From positions 40,548-104,547 of the forward strand of contig CAXMRC010000201.1 in the NCBI GenBank assembly GCA_964195945.1: 64,000 bases of DNA, written 5' to 3'. The notes under the pieces were generated by a model. The model made no database searches and was not told the DNA's origin. It saw only the letters and a list, made by a program, of their open reading frames with translations. Source of the DNA: JAAETI01 sp964195945 (GTDB lineage Bacteria; Actinomycetota; Acidimicrobiia; Spongiisociales; UBA5794). A program made the position numbers and the translations under genes. Positions 53,121 to 60,405 of this stretch are shown in pieces (the stretch's first letter is position 1; each line of letters opens with the position of its first letter).

Positions 53121-53480
53121 ATGTCTGCCTCCACCCGTCGTGCTATCTATCTCGGCTTACTTGCCGGGGTTGTCGGCGGTCTATTCGGTGTCGGCGGCGG
53201 CATCGTTGTCGTCCCCGGACTGGTGTTGTGGTTTGCCTTCACGCAACACAAGGCATCAGGAACCTCGGTCGCCACGATTATCGCGTCCGCTGGTGCAGGG
53301 CTGGTTTCGTTCGCAATAGATGGCTCGGTCGATTGGCAAGCCGCCGCCCTGGTCACCAGTGGTGCAGTTGTTGGTGCCGCGGTCGGCACTCGGATCCTGC
53401 ATTTGATTCCCGCCAAGGTCCTGACGCGGGCATTCTCGATCATGCTTCTCGTCGCCGCGGCCAGGATGGCGATCACATGA
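53121..53480 (+). CDS. TauE/SafE family transporter, first half-gene
   Basis: 119 residues, about four helices: YLGLLAGVVGGLFGVGGGIVVVPGLVLWF with the family motif GxxxGxFGVGGGxxxVP, SGTSVATIIASAGAGLVSFAIDGSVDWQAAALVTSGAVVGAAVGTRIL, and a C-terminal helix. Normal TauE/SafE proteins are ~250 residues with two such repeats in one chain; here the second repeat is the next gene, overlapping by ATGA. The pair probably forms a heterodimeric anion (sulfite, sulfonate or other) exporter; not a frameshift, because each gene has its own start. Confidence 0.85.
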   Translation: MSASTRRAIYLGLLAGVVGGLFGVGGGIVVVPGLVLWFAFTQHKASGTSVATIIASAGAGLVSFAIDGSVDWQAAALVTSGAVVGAAVGTRILHLIPAKVLTRAFSIMLLVAAARMAIT

Positions 53481-53833
53481 TCGAGGTCATCGCGTTCATC
53501 GCTCTTGGTCTTGTCACCGGCCTCATCGCGTCGACCCTTGGGGTTGGCGGCGGCATCATCTTCGTTCCCTCATTGGTTGTGTTCTTCGGCTTTTCACAAC
53601 ACATCGCCCAAGGCACATCGCTTGCCATCATCGTGCCGACTGCGGTTGTCGGGACGGTTCTCCATGCCAAGAAAGGTCGGGTTGAGTGGCGAGTCGCCCT
53701 GCTAGTCGCAGTCGGCGGGGTGGTTGGAGGTTTGGTCGGCTCTCGTCTTGCACTGTCTCTCGACGCCGATCTGCTGCGTCGTCTCTTCGCAGCTCTCCTG
53801 GTGCTGATTGCCGTCAGAATGCTCAGCAGGTGA
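53477..53833 (+). CDS. TauE/SafE family transporter, second half-gene
   Basis: 118 residues, four helices: VIAFIALGLVTGLIASTLGVGGGIIFVPSLVVFFGFSQHIAQGTSLAIIVPTAVVGTVLHAKKGRVEWRVALLVAVGGVVGGLVGSRLALSL, the same GVGGG...VP, GTS and G-rich repeats as the gene before. It overlaps that gene by ATGA and the following minus-strand gene by 11 bp. A perfect palindrome GGTGACGTCACC (53830-53841) spans both stop codons. Confidence 0.85.
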   Translation: MIEVIAFIALGLVTGLIASTLGVGGGIIFVPSLVVFFGFSQHIAQGTSLAIIVPTAVVGTVLHAKKGRVEWRVALLVAVGGVVGGLVGSRLALSLDADLLRRLFAALLVLIAVRMLSR

Positions 53834-54365
53834 CGTCACCGTCGATCGGTGCGTCGATCCGACCGGTCCGTAGAAGTTCGCTCCGATTCGTAGCGTCCGA
53901 CAAGCGGGCCGCCGACCAAAGGTATGCCAGGTAGACAAGTCCGGTCGCTTCCGCCAACCAAACCTTCCAATCGGTAAGCACCGAGGAAATGTAGGAGGAG
54001 GCCGTTTCCGGGCCGGCGGCGGTGAACCCCGAGCCGAGCAGCGGCCACCACAGCGTTTCAGGATCGAGCCACATTGCATCGAGGAGTATGTGAAACAGCA
54101 GGCCAATCGCCAAAGGCATCCACATCTTGCGCGGCCTTCCCCTCCGGGTAAGCAGCACAACCGTAACCATCACGATCGAAGCCAGGATGAGTCCGTGGGT
54201 GAACAGACGCACTCCACCAAAGGTCCCGAAAAACGTCAGGCCGACCGGGGTGTCGATCAGGTCTGGAAGCAGTGCCCCCAGCAACAGCATTCGCAGATCC
54301 ATACGATCATCTCGGAACGAGTAGCGCGCAATTGCAATGGTTGCACCGGCATGCCAGAAGAGCAT
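53823..54365 (-). CDS. Membrane-bound metal-dependent hydrolase (YdjM/DUF457-like)
   Basis: 180 residues with four or five helices. MLFWHAGATIAIARYSFRDDRMDLRMLLLGALLPDLIDTP has the His and Asp metal pattern of the family, and GLLFHILLDAMWLDPETLWWPLLG the second H-x3-D site. Relatives (YdjM, YfhO-type) are inner-membrane hydrolases of unknown substrate, some LexA controlled; no SOS box is seen here. It ends 11 bp inside the convergent TauE half-gene. Confidence 0.8.
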   Translation of the reverse strand: MLFWHAGATIAIARYSFRDDRMDLRMLLLGALLPDLIDTPVGLTFFGTFGGVRLFTHGLILASIVMVTVVLLTRRGRPRKMWMPLAIGLLFHILLDAMWLDPETLWWPLLGSGFTAAGPETASSYISSVLTDWKVWLAEATGLVYLAYLWSAARLSDATNRSELLRTGRIDAPIDGDVTC

Positions 54366-54375
54366 CAGCGACCCT

Positions 54376-55086
54376 CTAGGTGACCAGAATCCGTCGACAG
54401 TGGATACAACGCGACGGATCGGTCCTATTGGCTTCGAGGGTCTCCGCTGCTGTCAGCTTGAGGTGACAGCCACCACATATTCCGTCGACGAGTGCCCCGA
54501 CAGCTACGCCCTCTTTTGTTTCTCGGAGCTGGTCGTATAGCTCGAGAAGCCCTTCTTCGATACCCGGCAGCATCTCGGTCTTGCGAGCTTCCTTCATCGC
54601 TAGTTGCGCATCAATACCCCGCCAGGCCTCTTTGATCAGTGCCTCGATACCCGCCTTGGCGGCTGCTGCGTCCTCAACTCGAATTTGCAGCTCGATGACC
54701 GCGGTATCTTGTTGCTCACGCCTTTCCATGAGTTCGAGAATGAAGTCCTCGGCCTCACGACGCTTTCTGTCAAGCATCTCAACCTCACGGCGCAAGTAGT
54801 CAGCGTCACGGGCGCTCATGCCTCCGGCGTAGAGCCGGTTCTGCTCGGCAGCCAGCCGCAAACTACTGATCTCGAGTTCTCCCTCGGTCTTGTCGAGTTC
54901 GAGCGAGGTATCCCGGAGCGCTAGATCGGCGGCAGCGAACTCGGTACCGAGACCTTCGGCGATTTCGTGCGCCTTACGGTATTCCTCGAGCTCAGGCAGC
55001 GACCGTCGGTCATGGAGTAATCGATCAATCTGAAGATCGACTTCCTGCAAATCGAGCAAGTCGGCCAGACTCCGCAACTCCTCCAT
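54376..55086 (-). CDS. Coiled-coil zinc-ribbon protein
   Basis: 236 residues. Residues ~10-180 form an antiparallel coiled coil (LLDLQEVDLQIDRLLHDRRSLPELEEYRKAHEIAE... REVEMLDRKRREAEDFILELMERREQQ). The C-terminus GICGGCHLKLTAAETLEANRTDPSRCIHCRRIL is a C4 zinc ribbon (zf-RING_7, PF02591). Actinobacterial and chlamydial homologues lie beside Nif3, as here. Possibly binds nucleic acids; role unknown. Two bases separate it from nif3-like. Confidence 0.88.
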   Translation of the reverse strand: MEELRSLADLLDLQEVDLQIDRLLHDRRSLPELEEYRKAHEIAEGLGTEFAAADLALRDTSLELDKTEGELEISSLRLAAEQNRLYAGGMSARDADYLRREVEMLDRKRREAEDFILELMERREQQDTAVIELQIRVEDAAAAKAGIEALIKEAWRGIDAQLAMKEARKTEMLPGIEEGLLELYDQLRETKEGVAVGALVDGICGGCHLKLTAAETLEANRTDPSRCIHCRRILVT

Positions 55087-55088
55087 CG

Positions 55089-56168
55089 CTACCGTTCCTT
55101 CCAGGGATCCGGGTCAACATCTGTCATATCTATCGTGGTCTCAAATATATCGGCGACCGCAGCGTACAACGCCTTGACCCCGGGCCGTTCCGTGGCTGCG
55201 TGTCCTGGGTCCACAACCGAGATCCCACGAGCCACGGCATCCCGAGCCTGATGATGACTGACATCGCCGGTGACGACTGCGTCGGCGTCGGCCCCGCCAA
55301 GGAACGATCCACCCGAGCCGGGAATCACCGCAACCGTTCTTATCGGTCGATCGCCGGCGACTCGAACCACCCCGCCGAGCCGTGCCCGCACCAGGTCGGC
55401 AAGTTCTTGCGGCGTTACCGGTTCGGGGAGCCGCCCCACCCTGCCAATAAACCCGGCATTGGACCTAGATTCGACCACGTCGTATCCGGGCTCTTCGTAT
55501 GGATGAGCGTGCACCAACGCCGCCACGACCGCACCAACTCTGGCGGATTCCATCACCATCTCCACCCGGGTCTCTTCGGCAGTGTTGAGCCTTCCGGTCG
55601 ATCCGACGGCGGGATGCGCTGCTCCATCCGGGATGAAAGTTCCGATCCCCTCAGAACGATAGGAACAACTTGTGTAGCCACCGATATGTCCGGCGCCGGC
55701 ATCGGCCATGGCAGACACGATCCGATCGACGGATGGCTCCGGAGCGAAGGTGATCACCTTGGCGGTGTCTTGCCCCCATGCGGGACCAAACGCGCTGACG
55801 TCGTGGAGTCCAAGTGCGGCGGCAAGCGAGTCTGCTGTTCCCCCTGGCAAGACGTCAAACGCGGTGTGGACCACTGTCAGCGCCGTGCCATTTGCGATCA
55901 GGCGAAAAGCGCGGCCTGCCGCATTGGAGCCTGCAATCAAACGGGTGGTCGCCCTGAACAAGAGAGGGTGGTAGGCAACGACGAGGTCGATGTTGCCGGC
56001 GACAATGCGATCGACGACGGCCTGGGTCACGTCGTGGCATACCGCTACTCGGCCAACCACGGCGTCCGGGTCTCCGAATTGGAGGCCAACCGGATCCCAT
56101 CCAGCCGCTTTAGCAAGCCGGAAGGATGATGCGATCTGAGCGGCGATCTCGCCGACGGTCTTGGTCAT
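55089..56168 (-). CDS. Nif3-like dinuclear metal-centre protein
   Basis: 359 residues from ATG 56168 (MTKTVGEIAAQIASSFRL). Metal-binding residues: DPVGLQFGDPD, the NIDLVVAYHPLLF His motif, VHTAFDVLPGGTADSLAAALGL, and in the second half GDVSHHQARDAVARGISVVDPGHAATERPG. The mid part contains the ~90-residue PII-like insert present in long Nif3 (YqfO) types. Family members are hexameric GTP cyclohydrolase I type 2-like proteins of debated function. Adjacent to the zinc-ribbon gene in one operon. Confidence 0.92.
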   Translation of the reverse strand: MTKTVGEIAAQIASSFRLAKAAGWDPVGLQFGDPDAVVGRVAVCHDVTQAVVDRIVAGNIDLVVAYHPLLFRATTRLIAGSNAAGRAFRLIANGTALTVVHTAFDVLPGGTADSLAAALGLHDVSAFGPAWGQDTAKVITFAPEPSVDRIVSAMADAGAGHIGGYTSCSYRSEGIGTFIPDGAAHPAVGSTGRLNTAEETRVEMVMESARVGAVVAALVHAHPYEEPGYDVVESRSNAGFIGRVGRLPEPVTPQELADLVRARLGGVVRVAGDRPIRTVAVIPGSGGSFLGGADADAVVTGDVSHHQARDAVARGISVVDPGHAATERPGVKALYAAVADIFETTIDMTDVDPDPWKER

Positions 56169-56208
56169 GGACCGGATGCTACCGCTCTGGACGCCACCCC
56201 CGACTGGG

Positions 56209-56847
56209 CTAGCGGTTTGTTGCGCCCGCGGTGCCCACCGGCGTTTTGCCCAGGACCTTGCCGACTCGGGCGACTCCCGAGTCAACCGCGACGTCTACCG
56301 GCGTGCTGGCAAGGATCTTGTTGACTCGGGCGACTCCCGAGTCAACCGTAACGCCACCGAATCCTCGTTTCTTGAGGACTCGCTCGATCGCATGGTTATC
56401 GGGCAGATACAGCGCCTCGAACTCACGCACACCTCGCTCTAGGGCGGCGGCCTCCAGCAGATTGAACATCTCTGTTGCCAGACCCAGCTTGCGCCAGGGC
56501 TGCTTGACCACGACCGCGATCTCAGCAACTCCCTCGCCGGCGGGTTCGAATCGGGCGATGGCAATCCCCTCACCATCGGAGAAGGCGACGATCGCAAATC
56601 GCGTCGTGTAGTCGATTTCTGTCAGATGACGGAGCCGTTTGCTGTCGAGTCGCAACGCCGGGTTGAAGAACCGGTGATAGAGCGTGTCGGTATCGGCTGC
56701 GGCTGCTTCTTTGCCAAGCAAGATGGCGTCGCCGGGGACAACTGGGCGTATGTCGGCTGTACTGCCGTCGCGCAGCGATACCCGTCGTTCATAATCAAAC
56801 GGATACGCGGCGGGCAGCCCCGTCGTCAGTTGTAGCGGTGTAGTCAT
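56209..56847 (-). CDS. GNAT acetyltransferase with 20-residue tandem repeat tail
   Basis: 212 residues from ATG 56847. The acetyl-CoA site is VAEIAVVVKQPWRKLGLATEMFNLLEAAALERGVREF; strands IAIARFEPAG lead to it. The last ~40 residues repeat VDSGVARVxKxLxxTPV twice, encoded by a 60-bp tandem duplication, so length variation by slippage is possible. The single-domain form is related to the acetyltransferase part of protein lysine acetyltransferases, though no AMP-binding domain is present. A promoter at 56864-56891 fixes this start over the upstream ATG at 56895. Confidence 0.85.
   Translation of the reverse strand: MTTPLQLTTGLPAAYPFDYERRVSLRDGSTADIRPVVPGDAILLGKEAAAADTDTLYHRFFNPALRLDSKRLRHLTEIDYTTRFAIVAFSDGEGIAIARFEPAGEGVAEIAVVVKQPWRKLGLATEMFNLLEAAALERGVREFEALYLPDNHAIERVLKKRGFGGVTVDSGVARVNKILASTPVDVAVDSGVARVGKVLGKTPVGTAGATNR
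56241..56360 (-). repeat. 60-bp tandem duplication with internal palindromes
   Basis: Two adjacent 60-bp copies (56241-56300, 56301-56360) are about 75-80% identical by eye; each has the perfect inverted repeat GACTCGGG-CGACT-CCCGAGTC. Each copy adds 20 codons in frame to the GNAT protein. Confidence 0.85.
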
Positions 56848-56863
56848 TGTGGCCTCATACACC

Positions 56864-56891
56864 ATTGTAAGCACAATGCTTACTTTTGCAA
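56864..56891 (-). promoter_or_regulatory. Promoter with operator-like palindrome, GNAT gene
   Basis: On the minus strand TTGCAA (56891-56886), a 16-bp spacer, then TACAAT (56869-56864). The palindrome GTAAGC-ATTGT-GCTTAC (56883-56867) covers the spacer and -10, a placement that would allow a repressor to block polymerase. The start of transcription near 56857 leaves a short leader to the ATG at 56847. Confidence 0.65.
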
Positions 56892-56922
56892 GCATTATCG
56901 ACTCAGATCGCAGAAACCCGGC

Positions 56923-57879
56923 TCAGTAAGACTTCGGTACAAAGGTCTGGTCCGACATAGGTGGCCGGACATACCCTTCGTTCTCCTGGCGGGGGGGCAA
57001 CTCGATCTCTTGCGGCGTGAGATCTTCATACGGAATGACGCTCAAAAAGTGACTGATACAGTTGAGCCTGGCCCGCTTCTTGTCATCGGCGTTGACCGCA
57101 AACCACGGCGCCTGCTTGATATCGGTATGGGCAAACATGATGTCCTTTGCCCTCGAATACTCAACCCATCGACTCCGCGATTCGAGATCCATGGGGCTGA
57201 GCTTCCACCGCTTGCGTGAGTCCTTGATACGGGCTCGGAATCGCTTCTCCTGTTCTTCGTCACTGACGGAGAACCAATACTTCACAAGGATGATCCCGCT
57301 GCGAACCAGCATGCGCTCGAACTCAGGGGCCGTGCGCAGAAACTCTTGATATTGCTGCTCGGTACAGAAACCCATCACCGGTTCGACAAGAGCCCGGTTG
57401 TACCAACTGCGGTCAAACAAAACTATCTCACCAGCTGCAGGCAGATGCGCCGCATAGCGCTGGAACCACCACTGGGTCTTTTCGCGCTCGGTTGCAGTGC
57501 CAAGAGCGGCCACACGACAAACACGGGGGTTGAGCCGCTCGGTGATCCGCTTGATGACGCCGCCCTTACCCGCAGCGTCACGCCCTTCGAATATGACAAC
57601 GACGCGCAGTCCCTCGGACTTGACCCACTCTTGGAGCTTGACCATCTCCATCTGAAGACGATCGAGTTCTTTCTCGTAGAACTTGCCCTTCAGCTTCTCA
57701 GTCGGCAGGTCTTCGCCGTGCTCGGGATGCAGAACCGAATCGAGGATCGAGGATCGAATCGATTCCTCAGCAGGCTCGGTCAAAGATTGCACAGGGGCGC
57801 GGACCTCGACATCGGCCGGGGATTCCTCATCTTCCGGCACTGGAGTTGCTTCGGCCACTTCGTTGACATGATCGGACAT
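56923..57879 (-). CDS. ppk2: Polyphosphate kinase 2
   Basis: 318 residues from ATG 57879 (ribosome site GGGGAGAG). The ~65-residue acidic, Pro/Glu-rich N-terminus is disordered; the P-loop domain has Walker A FEGRDAAGKGGVIKRI, lid Walker B VLFDRSWYNRALVEPVMGFC, and the conserved RFRARIKDSRKRWKLSPMDLESRSRWVEYSRAKD motif. Class I PPK2 transfers phosphate from polyphosphate to nucleoside diphosphates (or the reverse), helping ATP/GTP balance. No ppx or ppk1 gene is adjacent. Confidence 0.94.
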   Translation of the reverse strand: MSDHVNEVAEATPVPEDEESPADVEVRAPVQSLTEPAEESIRSSILDSVLHPEHGEDLPTEKLKGKFYEKELDRLQMEMVKLQEWVKSEGLRVVVIFEGRDAAGKGGVIKRITERLNPRVCRVAALGTATEREKTQWWFQRYAAHLPAAGEIVLFDRSWYNRALVEPVMGFCTEQQYQEFLRTAPEFERMLVRSGIILVKYWFSVSDEEQEKRFRARIKDSRKRWKLSPMDLESRSRWVEYSRAKDIMFAHTDIKQAPWFAVNADDKKRARLNCISHFLSVIPYEDLTPQEIELPPRQENEGYVRPPMSDQTFVPKSY

Positions 57880-58095
57880 GAGCTCTCCCCGGTTGTGACT
57901 CACCCAGCATACCGAAACTACAGGCCCCGGCATCAATCCCGAGCACTCCAACGGTTGCTAAACGCCGAAACCAGGCCACCACAGGATTATCTCAAACAAA
58001 GAATCCCAAAAGTGAGTAAACCAGATCGCCTCTTGCGGCGAGTGACTACTCAGAGTGGCAAACGCGCTACATAGCCTTCAAGATGGAGATCAGAC

Positions 58096-59481
58096 ATGAG
58101 ACGACGCGAATTATTCGTCTTCACCGCAGCCTTCGTGGTTGTACTACTAGGCGGTGCAGCCCTGGCCCAGGTAGGCACATTCTCAAGTTCGCCGGGCTCC
58201 GACGCCGCTGCCCTCAGTGCGTCGGTCGACGACGTGCCAAGGACTGAACTGGCGCAGCCGGTACTCGAGGGTTCCGCGCCGGCGGTGGCCACCGTTCCGG
58301 CCGCCGAGGAGACCGACAAGGCAATCGAGCATGACGACGACATGCAGCCTTCGGATCAGCCCAAGGATGAGCAACCGCCGGCTGATCCGCCAAAGGACGA
58401 GGAGCCCCCGGACGAGGGCGACACCACTCCCCCTCCGTTGGCCATCCTCTTCCCAGAGAATGAACAGCACTTCGACGAAAAGCAGATCGCGTTCGAGGGC
58501 GAGACGGAGCCTGGAGCCCGCGTCCTTGCCGGAAGGTACGAAGCCGACGTTGACGAAGAAGGCAACTGGCGAATCGTTCTTATCCTCAGCCCCGGTGGCA
58601 ATCTGGTTACATTCACGGCCAAAGACGCTTCTGGAAACGTGACTGAGAAGTCGATCAAGGTCTACCTGGACGCCGCAGAGCCGACGGTTAGAGATTTCAG
58701 CGCTACCCAGAAGTGGGATGTCGTTGATGGTTACCCCGCCGAAAACAAGTACTACGGCACCGGCACGCCGGGCACCAAAGTATGGGTCGGCTCGGCATAC
58801 GGCGACGGCTCTGTTGTGATCGACGACAACGGCGAGTGGAGACTCTACGTGAAGTTCCCGGACGCTCCGTGCAACGAGAAGTTCACGGTCGTGGTCGAAA
58901 ACGAATCCAACCGACGTGAGTTCACAATGAAGCACGTCTGCGCCATCTTTGAGTTCAGCGCAATGCAGAACTACGGCGAGAACACGGAACCATGGACCAA
59001 GTTCTTTGGGACCGGCAACCCCGGTGACACCATCTGGGTCGGATCGGAATACGGCTCAGTCGAGACCACGGTGGAAAGCAACGGCGAGTGGTACGCCAAG
59101 CTGCACTTCAACGACAATCTCCCGGCCAATCAGGAGATCAAGGTCGTAGTCGAGTCCTCAAGCGGCGGACGAGCAGAATTCGGGTTCTTCTGGATCGTAA
59201 AGGAAGCAGAAGAAGTCGGATTCACCGCCAACCAGAAGTATGGGTTCTGCAGCGAAGCAGTTCCGTACGACAAGTTCTGGGGAACAGCTGCTCCTGAATC
59301 GACGATCTGGGTGGAATCACCGTACGGAGGCGGAACAACCACCGCCGACGGCAACGGCAACTGGGAGATCACGGTCGAGTTCCCCGAGGCCCCATTCGGC
59401 GAAGCATTCACCGTCGTCATCGAGTCGTCAGACGGAGGTCGAGCAACCTTCGCCTTCATCCGCACGGGAGATGACGTCTAG
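58096..59481 (+). CDS. Secreted or surface Ig-like repeat protein
   Basis: 461 residues. Signal-like helix MRRRELFVFTAAFVVVLLGGAALAQ, then an acidic Pro/Glu/Asp linker (DQPKDEQPPADPPKDEEPPDEGD), a bacterial Ig-like domain at ~110-195 (GARVLAGRYEADVDEEGNWRIVLIL...) and three ~80-residue imperfect repeats starting at ~200, ~285 and ~370, each holding F-S/T-A-x-Q-x-Y/W, GTG-x-PG/ES-x-x-WV, and NGEW/NGNW strands. Repeats look like beta-sandwich modules of cell-wall proteins; no anchor motif is seen at the C-terminus. Function unknown. Confidence 0.78.
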   Translation: MRRRELFVFTAAFVVVLLGGAALAQVGTFSSSPGSDAAALSASVDDVPRTELAQPVLEGSAPAVATVPAAEETDKAIEHDDDMQPSDQPKDEQPPADPPKDEEPPDEGDTTPPPLAILFPENEQHFDEKQIAFEGETEPGARVLAGRYEADVDEEGNWRIVLILSPGGNLVTFTAKDASGNVTEKSIKVYLDAAEPTVRDFSATQKWDVVDGYPAENKYYGTGTPGTKVWVGSAYGDGSVVIDDNGEWRLYVKFPDAPCNEKFTVVVENESNRREFTMKHVCAIFEFSAMQNYGENTEPWTKFFGTGNPGDTIWVGSEYGSVETTVESNGEWYAKLHFNDNLPANQEIKVVVESSSGGRAEFGFFWIVKEAEEVGFTANQKYGFCSEAVPYDKFWGTAAPESTIWVESPYGGGTTTADGNGNWEITVEFPEAPFGEAFTVVIESSDGGRATFAFIRTGDDV

Positions 59482-59508
59482 CGAACCGCCGGACGGACAT
59501 CGCATGGT

Positions 59509-59536
59509 TGAGGGGCGTCAGCGATGGCGCCCCTCA
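59509..59536 (+). terminator. Terminator hairpin after the Ig-like gene
   Basis: TGAGGGGCG pairs with CGCCCCTCA (9 bp) around a 10-base loop, then CTCTGTT. No long T-run. Confidence 0.65.
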
Positions 59537-59654
59537 CTCTGTTCATAGATTGTTTCCTTGCAAATCGCACTGGGTCTGGGAGTATCGACACTTGATCAGG
59601 AACATCAGCTCCGTCTCGTGCGTTGCTGTAGCGAAGCACCCGAAGGGAGCAACC

Positions 59655-60296
59655 ATGTGGTTCCAGAAGACAAAGATGCCAAGCACCGACCAAGCTATCG
59701 CAGGCCACGATGATGCGATCCCGATCAGCGGAATCCATTTCGTCAGCGGCAACACCATCGTCGCCCCCTTTCCTGAAGGTATCGAGTTGGCTTACTTCGG
59801 GATGGGTTGCTTCTGGGGGGCAGAGCGTCTGTTCTGGCAAACGCCAGGCGTCTACTCGACAGCCGTCGGGTACGCAGGCGGCCTCACTCCGAACGCGACA
59901 TACGAAGAGGTGTGTTCTGGGCATACCGGTCACACCGAGGCGGTCCTTGTCGCCTTCGACCCATCCCTGGTTTCCTATGAATCTCTTCTTCAGGTCTTCT
60001 GGGAAGGCCACGACCCCACACAGGGAATGCGTCAGGGCAACGATGTGGGTACGCAATACAGATCGGCCATTTTTGCATCGAACGATGCCCAGCTTGCCGA
60101 GGGGATGGCAAGCCGGGGCACCTACCAAACCAGCCTGGACGCGGCCGGATACGCAACGATCACGACTGAGATCGAGCCCGCACCGGTGTTCTACTACGCC
60201 GAGGAATACCACCAGCAGTACCTGGCGAAGAATCCGAATGGCTACTGCGGCATTGGCGGAACCGGAGTGTCCTGCCCGATAGGGCTGGCCACATAG
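59655..60296 (+). CDS. msrA: Peptide-methionine (S)-S-oxide reductase
   Basis: 213 residues from ATG 59655 (GAAGGGAG upstream). Catalytic GMGCFWGAERLFWQTPGVYSTAVGYAGG with the nucleophilic Cys, NDVGTQYRSAIF, and the resolving-cysteine C-terminus NGYCGIGGTGVSCPIG. It repairs S-sulfoxides of protein Met with thioredoxin, matching the thioredoxin-fold lipoproteins elsewhere in the window only in general theme. The frame is open upstream of the start but not conserved. Confidence 0.95.
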   Translation: MWFQKTKMPSTDQAIAGHDDAIPISGIHFVSGNTIVAPFPEGIELAYFGMGCFWGAERLFWQTPGVYSTAVGYAGGLTPNATYEEVCSGHTGHTEAVLVAFDPSLVSYESLLQVFWEGHDPTQGMRQGNDVGTQYRSAIFASNDAQLAEGMASRGTYQTSLDAAGYATITTEIEPAPVFYYAEEYHQQYLAKNPNGYCGIGGTGVSCPIGLAT

Positions 60297-60405
60297 AGCC
60301 CCGGCTGACGCTTCTCATCCTGCGATACCGCCTTCTGACTGACGACTGAGCAGGGCGTACCGGTCGGTAGAGTCATTGCCGTTGTCGACTTTCTGGAGAA
60401 CGGTG

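Noticed and set aside
53830..53841. Palindrome GGTGACGTCACC as an operator
   Set aside because: It lies over two convergent stop codons, where no promoter is expected; the symmetry may be chance in coding ends.
55200..56129. A 309-codon frame antisense to the Nif3-like gene
   Set aside because: Shadow frame with His/Arg/Gly-rich low-complexity sequence and no recognisable domain.
56241..56360. CRISPR-like array from repeated palindromes
   Set aside because: Only two contiguous copies without spacers, inside a coding frame.
57880..58095. Possible second-messenger riboswitch upstream of the Ig-like gene
   Set aside because: A CGCCTCTTGCGGCGA hairpin is present but conserved GEMM or ydaO cores are not.
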